Part shown: positions 52,447 through 61,157 of the stretch, in pieces | Numbering within the stretch: the stretch's first letter is position 1 | Layout of the letters: each line of letters begins with the position of its first letter | NCBI RefSeq assembly: GCF_029436685.1 | Contig: NZ_JAROCY010000016.1 | Coordinates: forward strand, 54,860 to 118,859 | Source: Novosphingobium cyanobacteriorum | Lineage (GTDB): Bacteria; Pseudomonadota; Alphaproteobacteria; Sphingomonadales; Sphingomonadaceae | Direction of reading: 5' to 3' | Length of the DNA stretch: 64,000 nt | The notes under the pieces: model-generated | What the model was told of the DNA's origin: nothing | What the model saw: only the letters and a program-made list of their open reading frames with translations | The model's database searches: none | Made by a program: the position numbers and the translations under genes

Positions 52447-52795
52447 GTTCTCCGCCGGAATGTTGCTGGAGAAATAGAGCGGCTTTCTTGGCGAGATCGG
52501 CCGATTCTGAACGGATTTCAAGCACAAGAGGCTCTTTGTCGTCGATGGGATCGACATCGACGCGCTCTTCACATTCCGGGCGGAGTGCAACGGTCAGTTC
52601 CGTCCAGCCACCGACAGGCGTTTCATCATCATTTCCGTCTGAATCGAAGTCGCAGTCGTTGCCCCAGAGGTGGCGTCCGACCGAGATGGATTGTGGCCGC
52701 TCACCCGGCGAGATCAGATAGTAATTGAACATGCCGCTCATCCTGTAGCGGAAGGTGTCTGACTGCAACTCTCCAGCGCAAGTGGCCCCTTTCAT
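52424..52795 (-). CDS. Hypothetical acidic protein
   Basis: 123 residues (starts at 52741 or 52732 are also possible). The sequence is acidic and well mixed (FNYYLISPGERPQS, DSDGNDDETPVGGWTEL, SADLAKKAALFLQQH) and looks like a real protein. No signal or membrane segment, no family recognised. Lower GC than the genes before it, at the left edge of the mobile region. Confidence 0.6.
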   Translation of the reverse strand: MKGATCAGELQSDTFRYRMSGMFNYYLISPGERPQSISVGRHLWGNDCDFDSDGNDDETPVGGWTELTVALRPECEERVDVDPIDDKEPLVLEIRSESADLAKKAALFLQQHSGGELSEQAPR

Positions 52796-52824
52796 ATCGC
52801 TCCGATTTCTGATTCAAGCTTGCA

Positions 52825-52896
52825 ATGAGCCGATACGACCTGACCGGCTTCGAATGGCGCGTGATCGAGCTGCTGCTGCCCAACAAGCCCCGAGGT
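52825..52896 (+). pseudogene. N-terminal fragment of an IS5-family transposase
   Basis: From ATG 52825 the frame reads SRYDLTGFEWRVIELLLPNK and PRG, the conserved start of IS5-group transposases, then loses similarity after about 24 codons. Only the beginning remains, so it is a scar of an old insertion or of the recombination that brought in the neighbouring genes. Confidence 0.75.
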
Positions 52897-52900
52897 AATC

Positions 52901-53248
52901 ATGCCACGTCGTCCCTATCAGCCTTATGTTCCTCAAGCAGTTGGTGAGATAATGGACCACCTTGGAATGATGATGCTGAAATCGCCCACCTTTATGGATG
53001 ACTATTTTGTTGATCAGAACATCGATACGGTTTTCTTCTCACTCAACGAAGGCTTGAAGGTGGTCCGGAAGAAGCTGGGCGAGGAGCGTTATGCGGCATT
53101 GGTGTCCTTGTCCGACCGGATGCGGGCGCACTTCGAGGCGGACCCTGAAGATAAGACCGAGGACGGCTTGGCGGGCCGCGCATTGATCCATGAGATGGAA
53201 GACCTGCTGACCAAGCGGAAGGCGAAAACAGCTAACGACGAGGGGTAG
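52901..53248 (+). CDS. Hypothetical 115-residue protein
   Basis: From ATG 52901, immediately after the transposase fragment. Helical, charged: PQAVGEIMDHLGMMMLKSP, VVRKKLGEERYAALVSLSDR and a Lys-rich tail. No signal or membrane segment. No family recognised. It sits between the insertion scar and the integrases, so it probably belongs to the mobile cargo. Confidence 0.6.
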   Translation: MPRRPYQPYVPQAVGEIMDHLGMMMLKSPTFMDDYFVDQNIDTVFFSLNEGLKVVRKKLGEERYAALVSLSDRMRAHFEADPEDKTEDGLAGRALIHEMEDLLTKRKAKTANDEG

Positions 53249-53392
53249 AGCTCCCGAGCGGTGGCGGTATGAAGCCCTGGATTACGGTGCCACTTTACTA
53301 AATCCCCAATTGTCACCGCTGGTCAAAGCCTGTCCCTATCCTGCTCGAACTCCCACGACCACCGAGCGCCGCGCTACGCGCGTGATCGAGGT

Positions 53393-54724
53393 GTGAACCG
53401 AGCACACCCTACACTGCCAGCAGTAGAAAATGAGAGTCAAACTATTGAAAATGATAGAGTAAAGTCGGAAAGCGTCCTTGCCATCCGGCCTATTGATTAT
53501 GGCTATGTGATCGCCAGAATCGACAGCCAAAAGGCCGCCGCGAATCGGTCCTGCCAAGCCAGCAAGACACGCCAACACCCCCTTGTAAGACTGACTGGCC
53601 ATACAGCTCGCCGGAACTGCGGACGTCGCAGCGAGGTTCTTTGGGATAGCGAGTTGCCCGGTTTTGGGCTGCGGTTTCGTCCGCCCAACGGCAAAAGCTG
53701 GATTGTTCGCTATCGGGAACGCAAGATCGTCCGAACAGTCAGCCTTGGCCCGGTCAGCAAAGTGGACGCCGAGTCAGCGCGGAACAGCGCCCGCAAAATT
53801 CTCGCGGCGAACCAGTTAAACGGATTGCCGACCAAAGCGAAGGTCACTTTGCCGAAAGCGGTCACTTTCAGCGGCTATGTTGACGAGTTTTTAGAGGACT
53901 ATGGACGGCACTGGAAACCCGCCACGCTCTATCGAAGCAAATACGCAATCCGGCGCGAGCTTACGCCTGTGTTCGGTGACATGCCGCTTGCCGCTATTGC
54001 GCGGAGCGACATTAACCGGTGGCGAGACGGTATGGCGGCGCGGGCGGGTGTTTTCAACCGGACGCTGCCAGTCCTTGCGGTTATGCTCAGTTATGCCGAG
54101 CAGCTTGGCTATCGGCGCAAAGGCTCGAACCCGTGCAGAGGGACACCGCGCTACAAGCGTGAACTGTCCGAGCGCTACCTTAGCGCGCAGGAATATCGCC
54201 GCCTTGCGGCGACATTGAGGGAAGCGGAAGGCGAACTTCCGCTTCCGGTCGCGATGATATGGCTATTGATCTACACGGGTGCGCGCAGTGGAGAAATCGC
54301 GGGATTGCGATGGGAGTACATCAAGCCGCCCCGCATTTTTCTGCCAGACAGCAAGACGGGTGCGAAGACGATCTATCTCAACCGTCAGGCGCAGGCAGTG
54401 ATTGATGCGCTACCGAACCGCTCTTTGTCGGGGTTGCTATTTCCAAAACCATATAAACCGACCAAGCCGTTCAATTTGGACCCGGTGTGGCGAATGCTGC
54501 GAAAGCGGGCGGCGCTTCCCGATGTGCGCTTGCATGACCTTCGCCACAGTTTTGCATCTGTTGCGATCCGCGATGGTATTTCGCTGAACTTTATTGGCAA
54601 GCTCTTGGGCCATGCCTTGCCCGAGACAACCGCGCGCTATGCTCATCTTGCTGATGGGGCCGTCATAGAGGCGGCAACGCGCGTTTGCTCGTCGATTGCA
54701 TCCGCGCTGGGGGTTAGGACATGA
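53393..54724 (+). CDS. Tyrosine recombinase/integrase, first of a tandem pair
   Basis: Up to 443 residues; the GTG at 53393 opens the frame but the start could be later because conserved sequence begins near WDSELPGFGLRFRP. The N-terminal arm-binding region is of the P4-integrase type. Catalytic residues: Arg in YTGARSGEIAGL, His-x-x-Arg in LHDLRHSFAS, and the His/Tyr pair in LGHALPETTARYAHL. It overlaps the second integrase by ATGA. It should act on the attachment sites of this island. Confidence 0.9.
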   Translation: MNRAHPTLPAVENESQTIENDRVKSESVLAIRPIDYGYVIARIDSQKAAANRSCQASKTRQHPLVRLTGHTARRNCGRRSEVLWDSELPGFGLRFRPPNGKSWIVRYRERKIVRTVSLGPVSKVDAESARNSARKILAANQLNGLPTKAKVTLPKAVTFSGYVDEFLEDYGRHWKPATLYRSKYAIRRELTPVFGDMPLAAIARSDINRWRDGMAARAGVFNRTLPVLAVMLSYAEQLGYRRKGSNPCRGTPRYKRELSERYLSAQEYRRLAATLREAEGELPLPVAMIWLLIYTGARSGEIAGLRWEYIKPPRIFLPDSKTGAKTIYLNRQAQAVIDALPNRSLSGLLFPKPYKPTKPFNLDPVWRMLRKRAALPDVRLHDLRHSFASVAIRDGISLNFIGKLLGHALPETTARYAHLADGAVIEAATRVCSSIASALGVRT

Positions 54725-55908
54725 CAGCGCACAGCCTTGCCCGCATTGTTGCGGAAGAACTGGCAACCGTTGGCATCGTCGGTTTCAAAGGCACTGGCAG
54801 GTGGGGGAGTCCCCGCCGCACTGTCTGGTCAACCACGTTGCCCGGTTTCGGCGTCCGTCACTATTCCACAGGTAGAAGGGTGTACATCGTGCAGACTGCA
54901 ATGGGCGGTCGCCTTCGCACGATGACGCTTGGCAACGCCAACCTGTTCACCGATGCCGAGGCAACGGACGTTGCGCGTAGAATTTTGTTGCGCGCCCAGA
55001 ATGGTGAGAACCCCGCCGACACTGCGAAGCGCATCAAGGCGTCACCGCGCTTTGACGTGTTCCTCGAAGAGTTTTGGAAAAAAGTTGCCGTTCAGTGGAA
55101 ACCTCTGACCCGCTACACCAATGACTGTTATCGCCGCCTCTATCTGGACGATGCTTTCCCCAAGCGATTTGCCGATGAAATCACCCATGCCGAGGTGGTC
55201 AAATGGTTTGCCCGCGTTAGCAACACAGGCGGACCCGGTGCGGGCAACCGGACGTTGGAAATTCTGCGAACGATGATGAACAAAGCGGAGGCTTGGGGCT
55301 ACCGAGAAGAATGCTCGAATCCCTGCCAAGGCATTCGGCCAAACCGGCGTCGCAAATATGAGTGCTTCTTGTCGAACGACGAGCTTGCCCGACTTGGCGC
55401 GGCGCTGGAAGATTTGAAGCGCGATTATCCGGCGCAAGCTACTGCAATTCTTGTCCTGGCACTAACTGGATGCCGCCGGAGTGAAATCCTTGGCCTGACG
55501 TGGGGTGAGGTCAAAGGACGACGCCTGTTGCTTCACAACAGCAAGACCGGCCCTCGCACGGTCTGGGTGGGTGAGGAGGTCCGGGCTTTGATTGACGCCC
55601 TGCCACGGCACCCAAAACACAATCGCGTATTTTGGAGCGGCGATCTTGATACCCTGAAAAACTCCGTCGATTATCACTTTCGATTGACGAAAAATAAGGT
55701 CGGCCTGCCGCACGTTCGTTTGCACGATCTTCGGCACAGCTTCGCCAGCCATGCAGCTGCCATGTCGGAGACATTGCCTATGATTGGCAAGCTACTTGGC
55801 CACGCCAAAATCGGATCGACGGCTCGATACGCACACCTTGATGACCGGCAGATTTTGCAGGCTGTCGATAAGGTTGGCTTATTGCTGGACCTGTATTTCA
55901 GCGGATAA
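54721..55908 (+). CDS. Tyrosine recombinase/integrase, second of a tandem pair
   Basis: 395 residues. Same architecture as the upstream gene (WSTTLPGFGVRHY start) with Arg in TGCRRSEILGL, His-x-x-Arg in LHDLRHSFAS and LGHAKIGSTARYAHL. The start overlaps the first integrase stop, so both are translated together. Paired integrases are known from some genomic islands, where both may be needed for integration or excision. Confidence 0.92.
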   Translation: MTAHSLARIVAEELATVGIVGFKGTGRWGSPRRTVWSTTLPGFGVRHYSTGRRVYIVQTAMGGRLRTMTLGNANLFTDAEATDVARRILLRAQNGENPADTAKRIKASPRFDVFLEEFWKKVAVQWKPLTRYTNDCYRRLYLDDAFPKRFADEITHAEVVKWFARVSNTGGPGAGNRTLEILRTMMNKAEAWGYREECSNPCQGIRPNRRRKYECFLSNDELARLGAALEDLKRDYPAQATAILVLALTGCRRSEILGLTWGEVKGRRLLLHNSKTGPRTVWVGEEVRALIDALPRHPKHNRVFWSGDLDTLKNSVDYHFRLTKNKVGLPHVRLHDLRHSFASHAAAMSETLPMIGKLLGHAKIGSTARYAHLDDRQILQAVDKVGLLLDLYFSG

Positions 55909-56021
55909 CTTGCTTTCCGGCAATTCAGCAGCCCAGAAAACGACAAATCAAGCAATATTTGCTGGCGGCTGCACCGCTTTGGTGTAAGGTGGTGCAATCC
56001 GATGCAAAAGTGAAGCAAGCC

Positions 56022-56213
56022 ATGCCAATCGCCGCTCAGGCTCAGGAAGAAAAGTCACCCCATCGCCTGTCTGTCAGTCTGACAGCCGAGCAATATCGCG
56101 AGCTCAACGAGATTGCGCGCAAAAATAGAGTATCAGCCGCGTGGGTCGTCCGCGAGGCCATTGACAGGCTTCTGCGAGATGACGTTCCGCTGTTGCACGT
56201 GGGGAGAGAATGA
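56022..56213 (+). CDS. Ribbon-helix-helix (CopG/Arc-like) small protein
   Basis: 63 residues from ATG 56022 (weak ribosome site). The core HRLSVSLTAEQYRELNEIARK plus VSAAWVVREAIDRLL is a ribbon-helix-helix DNA-binding fold, as in antitoxins and plasmid regulators. Its stop overlaps the methyltransferase start (ATGA). It probably regulates the restriction genes behind it. Confidence 0.8.
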   Translation: MPIAAQAQEEKSPHRLSVSLTAEQYRELNEIARKNRVSAAWVVREAIDRLLRDDVPLLHVGRE

Positions 56214-57919
56214 CTGTGGCGCTTAAAGTACCGACCGCGCCGCGAGGCCGCTATGCGGACCTCGATACCGACAAGCTGCGCGGCGGCTATTACACGTCTG
56301 CAAATGTGGCCGAATGGCTTTGTGCCTGGGCAGTCCGCGACGTCAATGAGACCATACTTGAACCAAGCTGTGGCGACGGTGCCTTTCTTGAAGCGGCAGC
56401 CAATCGCTTAACCGCGCTCGGAGCCAAACCCGCACAAATTGCTGCCAACGTGCGCGGCGTTGAAATCGTCGCCAGCGAAGCACGCAGCGCCCGCAAAAGG
56501 CTCAAGCCACTGCTTGGTCCTGCCGCAGATGAAACCGTCGTTTCATCGGACTTTTTCGCGTGGTGGCAGAATGCCACGCAGCCAACCTTTGATGTCATCA
56601 TCGGCAATCCACCTTTCATTCGCTACCAGTCATTTCCCGAGCCGCACCGCACGCTGGCGATGGCAATCATGGGCGAGCAAGGTCTGACACCGAATCGCCT
56701 AACCAATATCTGGGTGCCATTTGTGGTCGCTGCGACCGCCAGCCTCAAGAAGGGCGGCAGGCTTGCTTTGGTTCTCCCTGCGGAGATCCTCCAAGTCACA
56801 TATGCGGCACAACTTCGCTCGTTCCTGACCGACCATTTCAAGCGCATCGACGTGGTGGCGTGCAACGAATTGTTTTTTGAGAAGGCCGAGCAAGAAGTCG
56901 TGTTGCTGCTGGCCGATGGCGCCTTGGCGCGCGCGTCAGAAACAAACACATGCCGCGTGGCCATGACTGAGGCCGATACGGTAGCGGCGATCACCGATTA
57001 TGCGCCAGCCGCCTTCTTGAAGAGCGCCCAGCCCAAGGTCATTCGCCATGACAGTGAAAAGTGGCTCAAATACTTCCTCGACAACAAACAGATCGAGTTC
57101 ATGCGCGAGCTTCGCGATTCAGCGATCACCTCACCAATGTCGGCCCACGCTCACATCAACGTTGGTGTGGTCACAGGCAAGAACGAGTTTTTCGTGCTCA
57201 CCGGCGAGCAAGTCGCTGACATGGAGCTGGCTGCATATACGACCCCGCTCGTCTCGCGATCCGTGCAGCTTAAGGGTGCACGGATCGGCAAAGCTGACTG
57301 GAAATCACTCTCCGCTGCTGGTGACCGCGTCCATCTGTTGACCATTGCCCCGGCTCAGGCGGCGCGTTTGAGTCCAAAGCTGCGCCGCTATATTGAGGAG
57401 GGGGAACGCAAAGAGTTTCATAAGGGCTACAAGTGTTCGATCCGCAGCCCGTGGTATGCCGTGCCGTCCGTATGGATTCCCGACGGTTTCGCCTTCCGGC
57501 AGATTTACGACTTTCCGCGTATGGTGCTGAATGCGTCAGAAGCCACATCCACCGACACCATTCATCGCCTGAGCAGTAAGGGCGCAAAGCCCGAGCGCAT
57601 CATCGCCAATACCTATTCTTGGTTGACCGCAGCGTCAGCTGAGATTGAGGGGCGCAGCTATGGCGGCGGAGTTCTTGAACTTGAACCAACCGAGGCGGAG
57701 CGCCTCTTGATGCCCGCCACGCTTAACGGTGCAATGCCGCTTGCTGAGGCTGACCGCCTGACCCGGGCGGGACGGTTAGATGATGTTCTTGAGGAAAACG
57801 CCCGCGCGGTTCTCATGGGTCACATGGGTCTGTCAGCGGCTGACTGCGCCCTGCTCAAAGGCGCGTGGACGAAAATGCGCGACCGCCGCATGTCGCGGCG
57901 GCGTAGCGCCAGCCGATGA
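56210..57919 (+). CDS. Eco57I-like N6-adenine DNA methyltransferase
   Basis: 569 residues. SAM motif ILEPSCGDGAFLEAA and catalytic N6-adenine motif NPPFIRYQ, followed by a specificity-like C-terminal part. No nuclease domain visible. It lies between the ribbon-helix-helix gene and a type IIG enzyme with four-base overlaps at both ends, so it likely provides the protecting methylation for that system. Confidence 0.9.
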   Translation: MTVALKVPTAPRGRYADLDTDKLRGGYYTSANVAEWLCAWAVRDVNETILEPSCGDGAFLEAAANRLTALGAKPAQIAANVRGVEIVASEARSARKRLKPLLGPAADETVVSSDFFAWWQNATQPTFDVIIGNPPFIRYQSFPEPHRTLAMAIMGEQGLTPNRLTNIWVPFVVAATASLKKGGRLALVLPAEILQVTYAAQLRSFLTDHFKRIDVVACNELFFEKAEQEVVLLLADGALARASETNTCRVAMTEADTVAAITDYAPAAFLKSAQPKVIRHDSEKWLKYFLDNKQIEFMRELRDSAITSPMSAHAHINVGVVTGKNEFFVLTGEQVADMELAAYTTPLVSRSVQLKGARIGKADWKSLSAAGDRVHLLTIAPAQAARLSPKLRRYIEEGERKEFHKGYKCSIRSPWYAVPSVWIPDGFAFRQIYDFPRMVLNASEATSTDTIHRLSSKGAKPERIIANTYSWLTAASAEIEGRSYGGGVLELEPTEAERLLMPATLNGAMPLAEADRLTRAGRLDDVLEENARAVLMGHMGLSAADCALLKGAWTKMRDRRMSRRRSASR

Positions 57920-60900
57920 GTGGAGACGGGGGCAAAGCGGCAGCCCGCGCCTGCGTCGCAGAGCTTGTTCGCGCCTTCCAGCGCAATGAAGCGGATTACC
58001 TGAGTGCAGCTTACAACGAGACGCAGGCGCGCACGGACTTCATCACGCCTCTCTTGGAGGCCTTCGGCTGGGATGTTCATAACGTTGCCGGGCAACCCCT
58101 TGGCTTGCGAGAGGTCATCGAGGAAGCCACCGTCGAGGTCGGCGAAGAGAAGCTGTCCAAACGGCCCGACTATGAACTGCGCTTGGCACGCCAGCGCAAG
58201 CTGTTCATCGAGGCCAAGAAGCCCAGCGTTCGCATTGATCGAAGCCGAGACGCGGCGTTCCAGACCCGGCGCTACGGCTATTCGGCAAGCCTTCCTATCG
58301 CCGTTCTGACGAACTTCCATCAGCTCGCCATTTACGACTGCGTCCCGTTGCCGAGTCAAACCGATGAAGCGCACGTCGCACGTCGGATGCTTGTCGGCTA
58401 CGAGGATTTCGAAGCCCGCTTTGACGAGCTTTGGCCGTTGCTTTCCCGCGAGGCGGTCTATTCCGGCGAGTTCGACCGCGAATTTGCAGTCGATGTCACC
58501 CGGCATGGTGCCAATCAGTTTGACGATTTTTTCTTGCGCCAAGTCCGTTCATGGCGCGAACGCCTTGCCGTTGACATTCACCGGCACAACCCAGTCCTCA
58601 GTCCACCCGAGCTGACCTACGCCGTTCAGCTTTTTCTCTCTCGCATCGTGTTTCTTCGCATTTGCGAAGATCGCGACATTGAGCGTTACGAGACGCTGCG
58701 TGGCCTTGCTGCCGCCAATGCTTTTGACGCTTTGATGGTTGAGCTGCGTCGTGCCGATGACTTCTACGATTCTGGCCTGTTCCGTCTGCTCGATGATGCT
58801 CGCCTTGGCATACGGATATCGGATGAGGTCCTCAGCGCCATCATCGACGAACTCTATTACCCCCAAAGCCCTTACACCTTCGCCGTTGTCGAAACCGAGG
58901 TGCTGGGCGAGATTTACGAGCAGTTTCTTGGCGAGGTCATCACCTTCAACGCCGCTGGCGAGGTGGAAATCGCCTTCAAGCCGGAAATCCGCGAGAGCGG
59001 GGGCGTTGTGCCCACACCCCGCTATATCGTGGACGCTATCGTTGAGCGCACGCTTGCGCCGATGCTTGCGGGCAAGTCACCCGCCGACCTGGCCGGATTC
59101 ACCGTCGCCGACACATGCTGCGGCTCCGGCATCTTTCTTTTGTCGGTATTCGAGTTTCTGACCGACCACTATCTTGCGTGGTATCAGGCCAACGACCGCG
59201 ATAGCCATATCGGTAAAAGCATCTACGAGGTTGCTGCTGGACAGTGGCGGCTCACGTTTGAGGAGAAACGCCACATACTCCTCGCACACCTGCGCGGCGT
59301 GGACATCGATCCCAACGCAGTTGAGGTCGCGCGGTTCAGCTTGCTTCTCAAACTGATTGAGGATGAAAGCGGCGCAGGCCTGCGCGATTTCGTGGCGCGC
59401 GCACGAATTCCCGCATTGCCCGAGCTGGACGCCACACTTCACGCGGGCAATAGTCTGGTCAGCCAAGTTGAATGGCAGGCGGCGCGCGGAGCACTTCCCG
59501 CGCGCTTGCTAGAACAGGTCAATCCCTTCACATGGGCCGACGCCTTTCCCGCTGAGATCGCAGCGGACGGCTTTGACGCTATCGTCGGAAACCCTCCCTA
59601 CATCCGCATTCAGAACATGCAGACCTACTCACCGGAGGAGGCTGCTTTCTATCATGACCCGGCCTCGCCCTACACGACAGCGAGGCAGGACAATTTCGAC
59701 AAATATGCGCTCTTCATAGAGCGGTCCTTGGCACTCACTAAGCCAACCGGGCGGCTGGGCTTCATCGTCCCACATAAGTTTATGACCACCCAGGCGGGCC
59801 GCACCTTGCGCCGTCTGATAACCGCCCCGCTCATCGTCGAAGAGATTGTGCATTTTGGCGCACAGCCTGTGTTTGGTCGCAACATTGCCAACTATACCTG
59901 CCTTCTCTTTCTGGACCGCGCCGGTGCTGCCGACACGCTGCTTGAGCAAGTTCGCAGTCTCGATCCGTGGCGCTATGGTGCAGCTGGACAACAAAGCCGG
60001 ATAGCCGCAGCAAATTTAGGCGAGGAGCCTTGGCAATTCGCCAACGCCGATACCCGCGCCCTGTTTGATCGCGTCCGTGCCTTGTGCAACCGAGAGCTGA
60101 GGGACGCTGCCGAGATTTTCGTTGGCGTCCAGACCAGTGCTGACCCGATCTACATTTTTCGCGCCAGTGCCGAGGACAGGCATACCGTTACTCTCTCGTG
60201 GAATAACCGCGACTGGCCCATTGAACGCGGTATCCTCAAGCCATGTCTCCATGACCAGCGCCTGTTCCCATACGGACGCGCCGAAGCAAACGCTTGGATG
60301 ATTTTTCCATACGAAATGGTCACGCGGCCCAATGGAAAAGTCGCAGCGCGTCTATTTCAACCCGACGAGATGGCCCGCGACTATCCGGGAGCATTGGCCT
60401 ATCTGACAGCTCGCAAAGCCGATCTTGAGAACCGTAACATTGTCGGCGGGGCCGCAAACGAAAAGCAGTTTTACCAATTTGGCCGCTCCCAAAGCCTCAC
60501 CAAATTCGACAGCCCGAAAATCATCTTACCCATACTCTCGCTTGATGCACGCTACGCCTACGACGAATCCAACGTGATCATGACGGGCGGCGGCAATGGA
60601 CCATATTACATGGTGCGTCCCATGCCCGGTGCCGACGAAACGAACCACTTTCTGCTCGCTGTCCTGCATCACCCCCTCTGCGAGGCAATGGTGCGCACGC
60701 ATACCAGCGCGTTCCGTGGCGGGTATTATTCGCACGGCAAGCAGTTTATCGAACATTTGCCAGTGCCGCCAGCAACGCCTGCCCAGCGCGCCGAGATCGA
60801 AGCACTTGTGGTTCAAGTCATCGACGCCATTGACGCTGCCGAGCGGGCGAGGACGCCGCATCAGCGCACTCTTCACGAGCGCAATGCCCAGACCTTGAAA

Positions 60901-60987
60901 GTCACCATTGAAAGCCGTGTTTCGGCATTGTTCGGACTATCTGCCGACGACATGGCCATAGTTCGAGCCGTTCCGGTGCCAGCTTGA
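57916..60987 (+). CDS. Type IIG restriction enzyme-methyltransferase (Eco57I-like)
   Basis: 1023 residues. N-terminal nuclease region with PDYELRLARQRKLFIEAKK, giving Asp 85 and Glu 99-x-Lys 101 of a PD-(D/E)xK site. The middle has VADTCCGSGIFLLSV (SAM motif) and VGNPPYIRIQN (N6-adenine motif); the C-terminal ~350 residues should be the target recognition domain. One protein both cuts and methylates. The cotranscribed second methyltransferase makes a two-gene restriction system. GC is lower than in the chromosome to the left. Confidence 0.9.
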   Translation: MSGDGGKAAARACVAELVRAFQRNEADYLSAAYNETQARTDFITPLLEAFGWDVHNVAGQPLGLREVIEEATVEVGEEKLSKRPDYELRLARQRKLFIEAKKPSVRIDRSRDAAFQTRRYGYSASLPIAVLTNFHQLAIYDCVPLPSQTDEAHVARRMLVGYEDFEARFDELWPLLSREAVYSGEFDREFAVDVTRHGANQFDDFFLRQVRSWRERLAVDIHRHNPVLSPPELTYAVQLFLSRIVFLRICEDRDIERYETLRGLAAANAFDALMVELRRADDFYDSGLFRLLDDARLGIRISDEVLSAIIDELYYPQSPYTFAVVETEVLGEIYEQFLGEVITFNAAGEVEIAFKPEIRESGGVVPTPRYIVDAIVERTLAPMLAGKSPADLAGFTVADTCCGSGIFLLSVFEFLTDHYLAWYQANDRDSHIGKSIYEVAAGQWRLTFEEKRHILLAHLRGVDIDPNAVEVARFSLLLKLIEDESGAGLRDFVARARIPALPELDATLHAGNSLVSQVEWQAARGALPARLLEQVNPFTWADAFPAEIAADGFDAIVGNPPYIRIQNMQTYSPEEAAFYHDPASPYTTARQDNFDKYALFIERSLALTKPTGRLGFIVPHKFMTTQAGRTLRRLITAPLIVEEIVHFGAQPVFGRNIANYTCLLFLDRAGAADTLLEQVRSLDPWRYGAAGQQSRIAAANLGEEPWQFANADTRALFDRVRALCNRELRDAAEIFVGVQTSADPIYIFRASAEDRHTVTLSWNNRDWPIERGILKPCLHDQRLFPYGRAEANAWMIFPYEMVTRPNGKVAARLFQPDEMARDYPGALAYLTARKADLENRNIVGGAANEKQFYQFGRSQSLTKFDSPKIILPILSLDARYAYDESNVIMTGGGNGPYYMVRPMPGADETNHFLLAVLHHPLCEAMVRTHTSAFRGGYYSHGKQFIEHLPVPPATPAQRAEIEALVVQVIDAIDAAERARTPHQRTLHERNAQTLKVTIESRVSALFGLSADDMAIVRAVPVPA

Positions 60988-61157
60988 ATCGCGCTTGCGG
61001 GAGCAGCACTTCGTCCTACCCTCACCAACGGTGTGCCAGCGCTGATGATCGCACCGCCAAGTTGGGTCAATTTGAAAGTTAATTTCTTTCCTCTTGTGTC
61101 AGGATGGTTGCCAAGCCAACCTATCAACATACATGACCGCCCAGAGATTGCGTCCCG

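Noticed and set aside
53249..53392. A tRNA gene as the integrase attachment site
   Set aside because: No cloverleaf or T-loop consensus was found next to the integrases, and no matching direct repeat was seen at the right side, which lies beyond the window.
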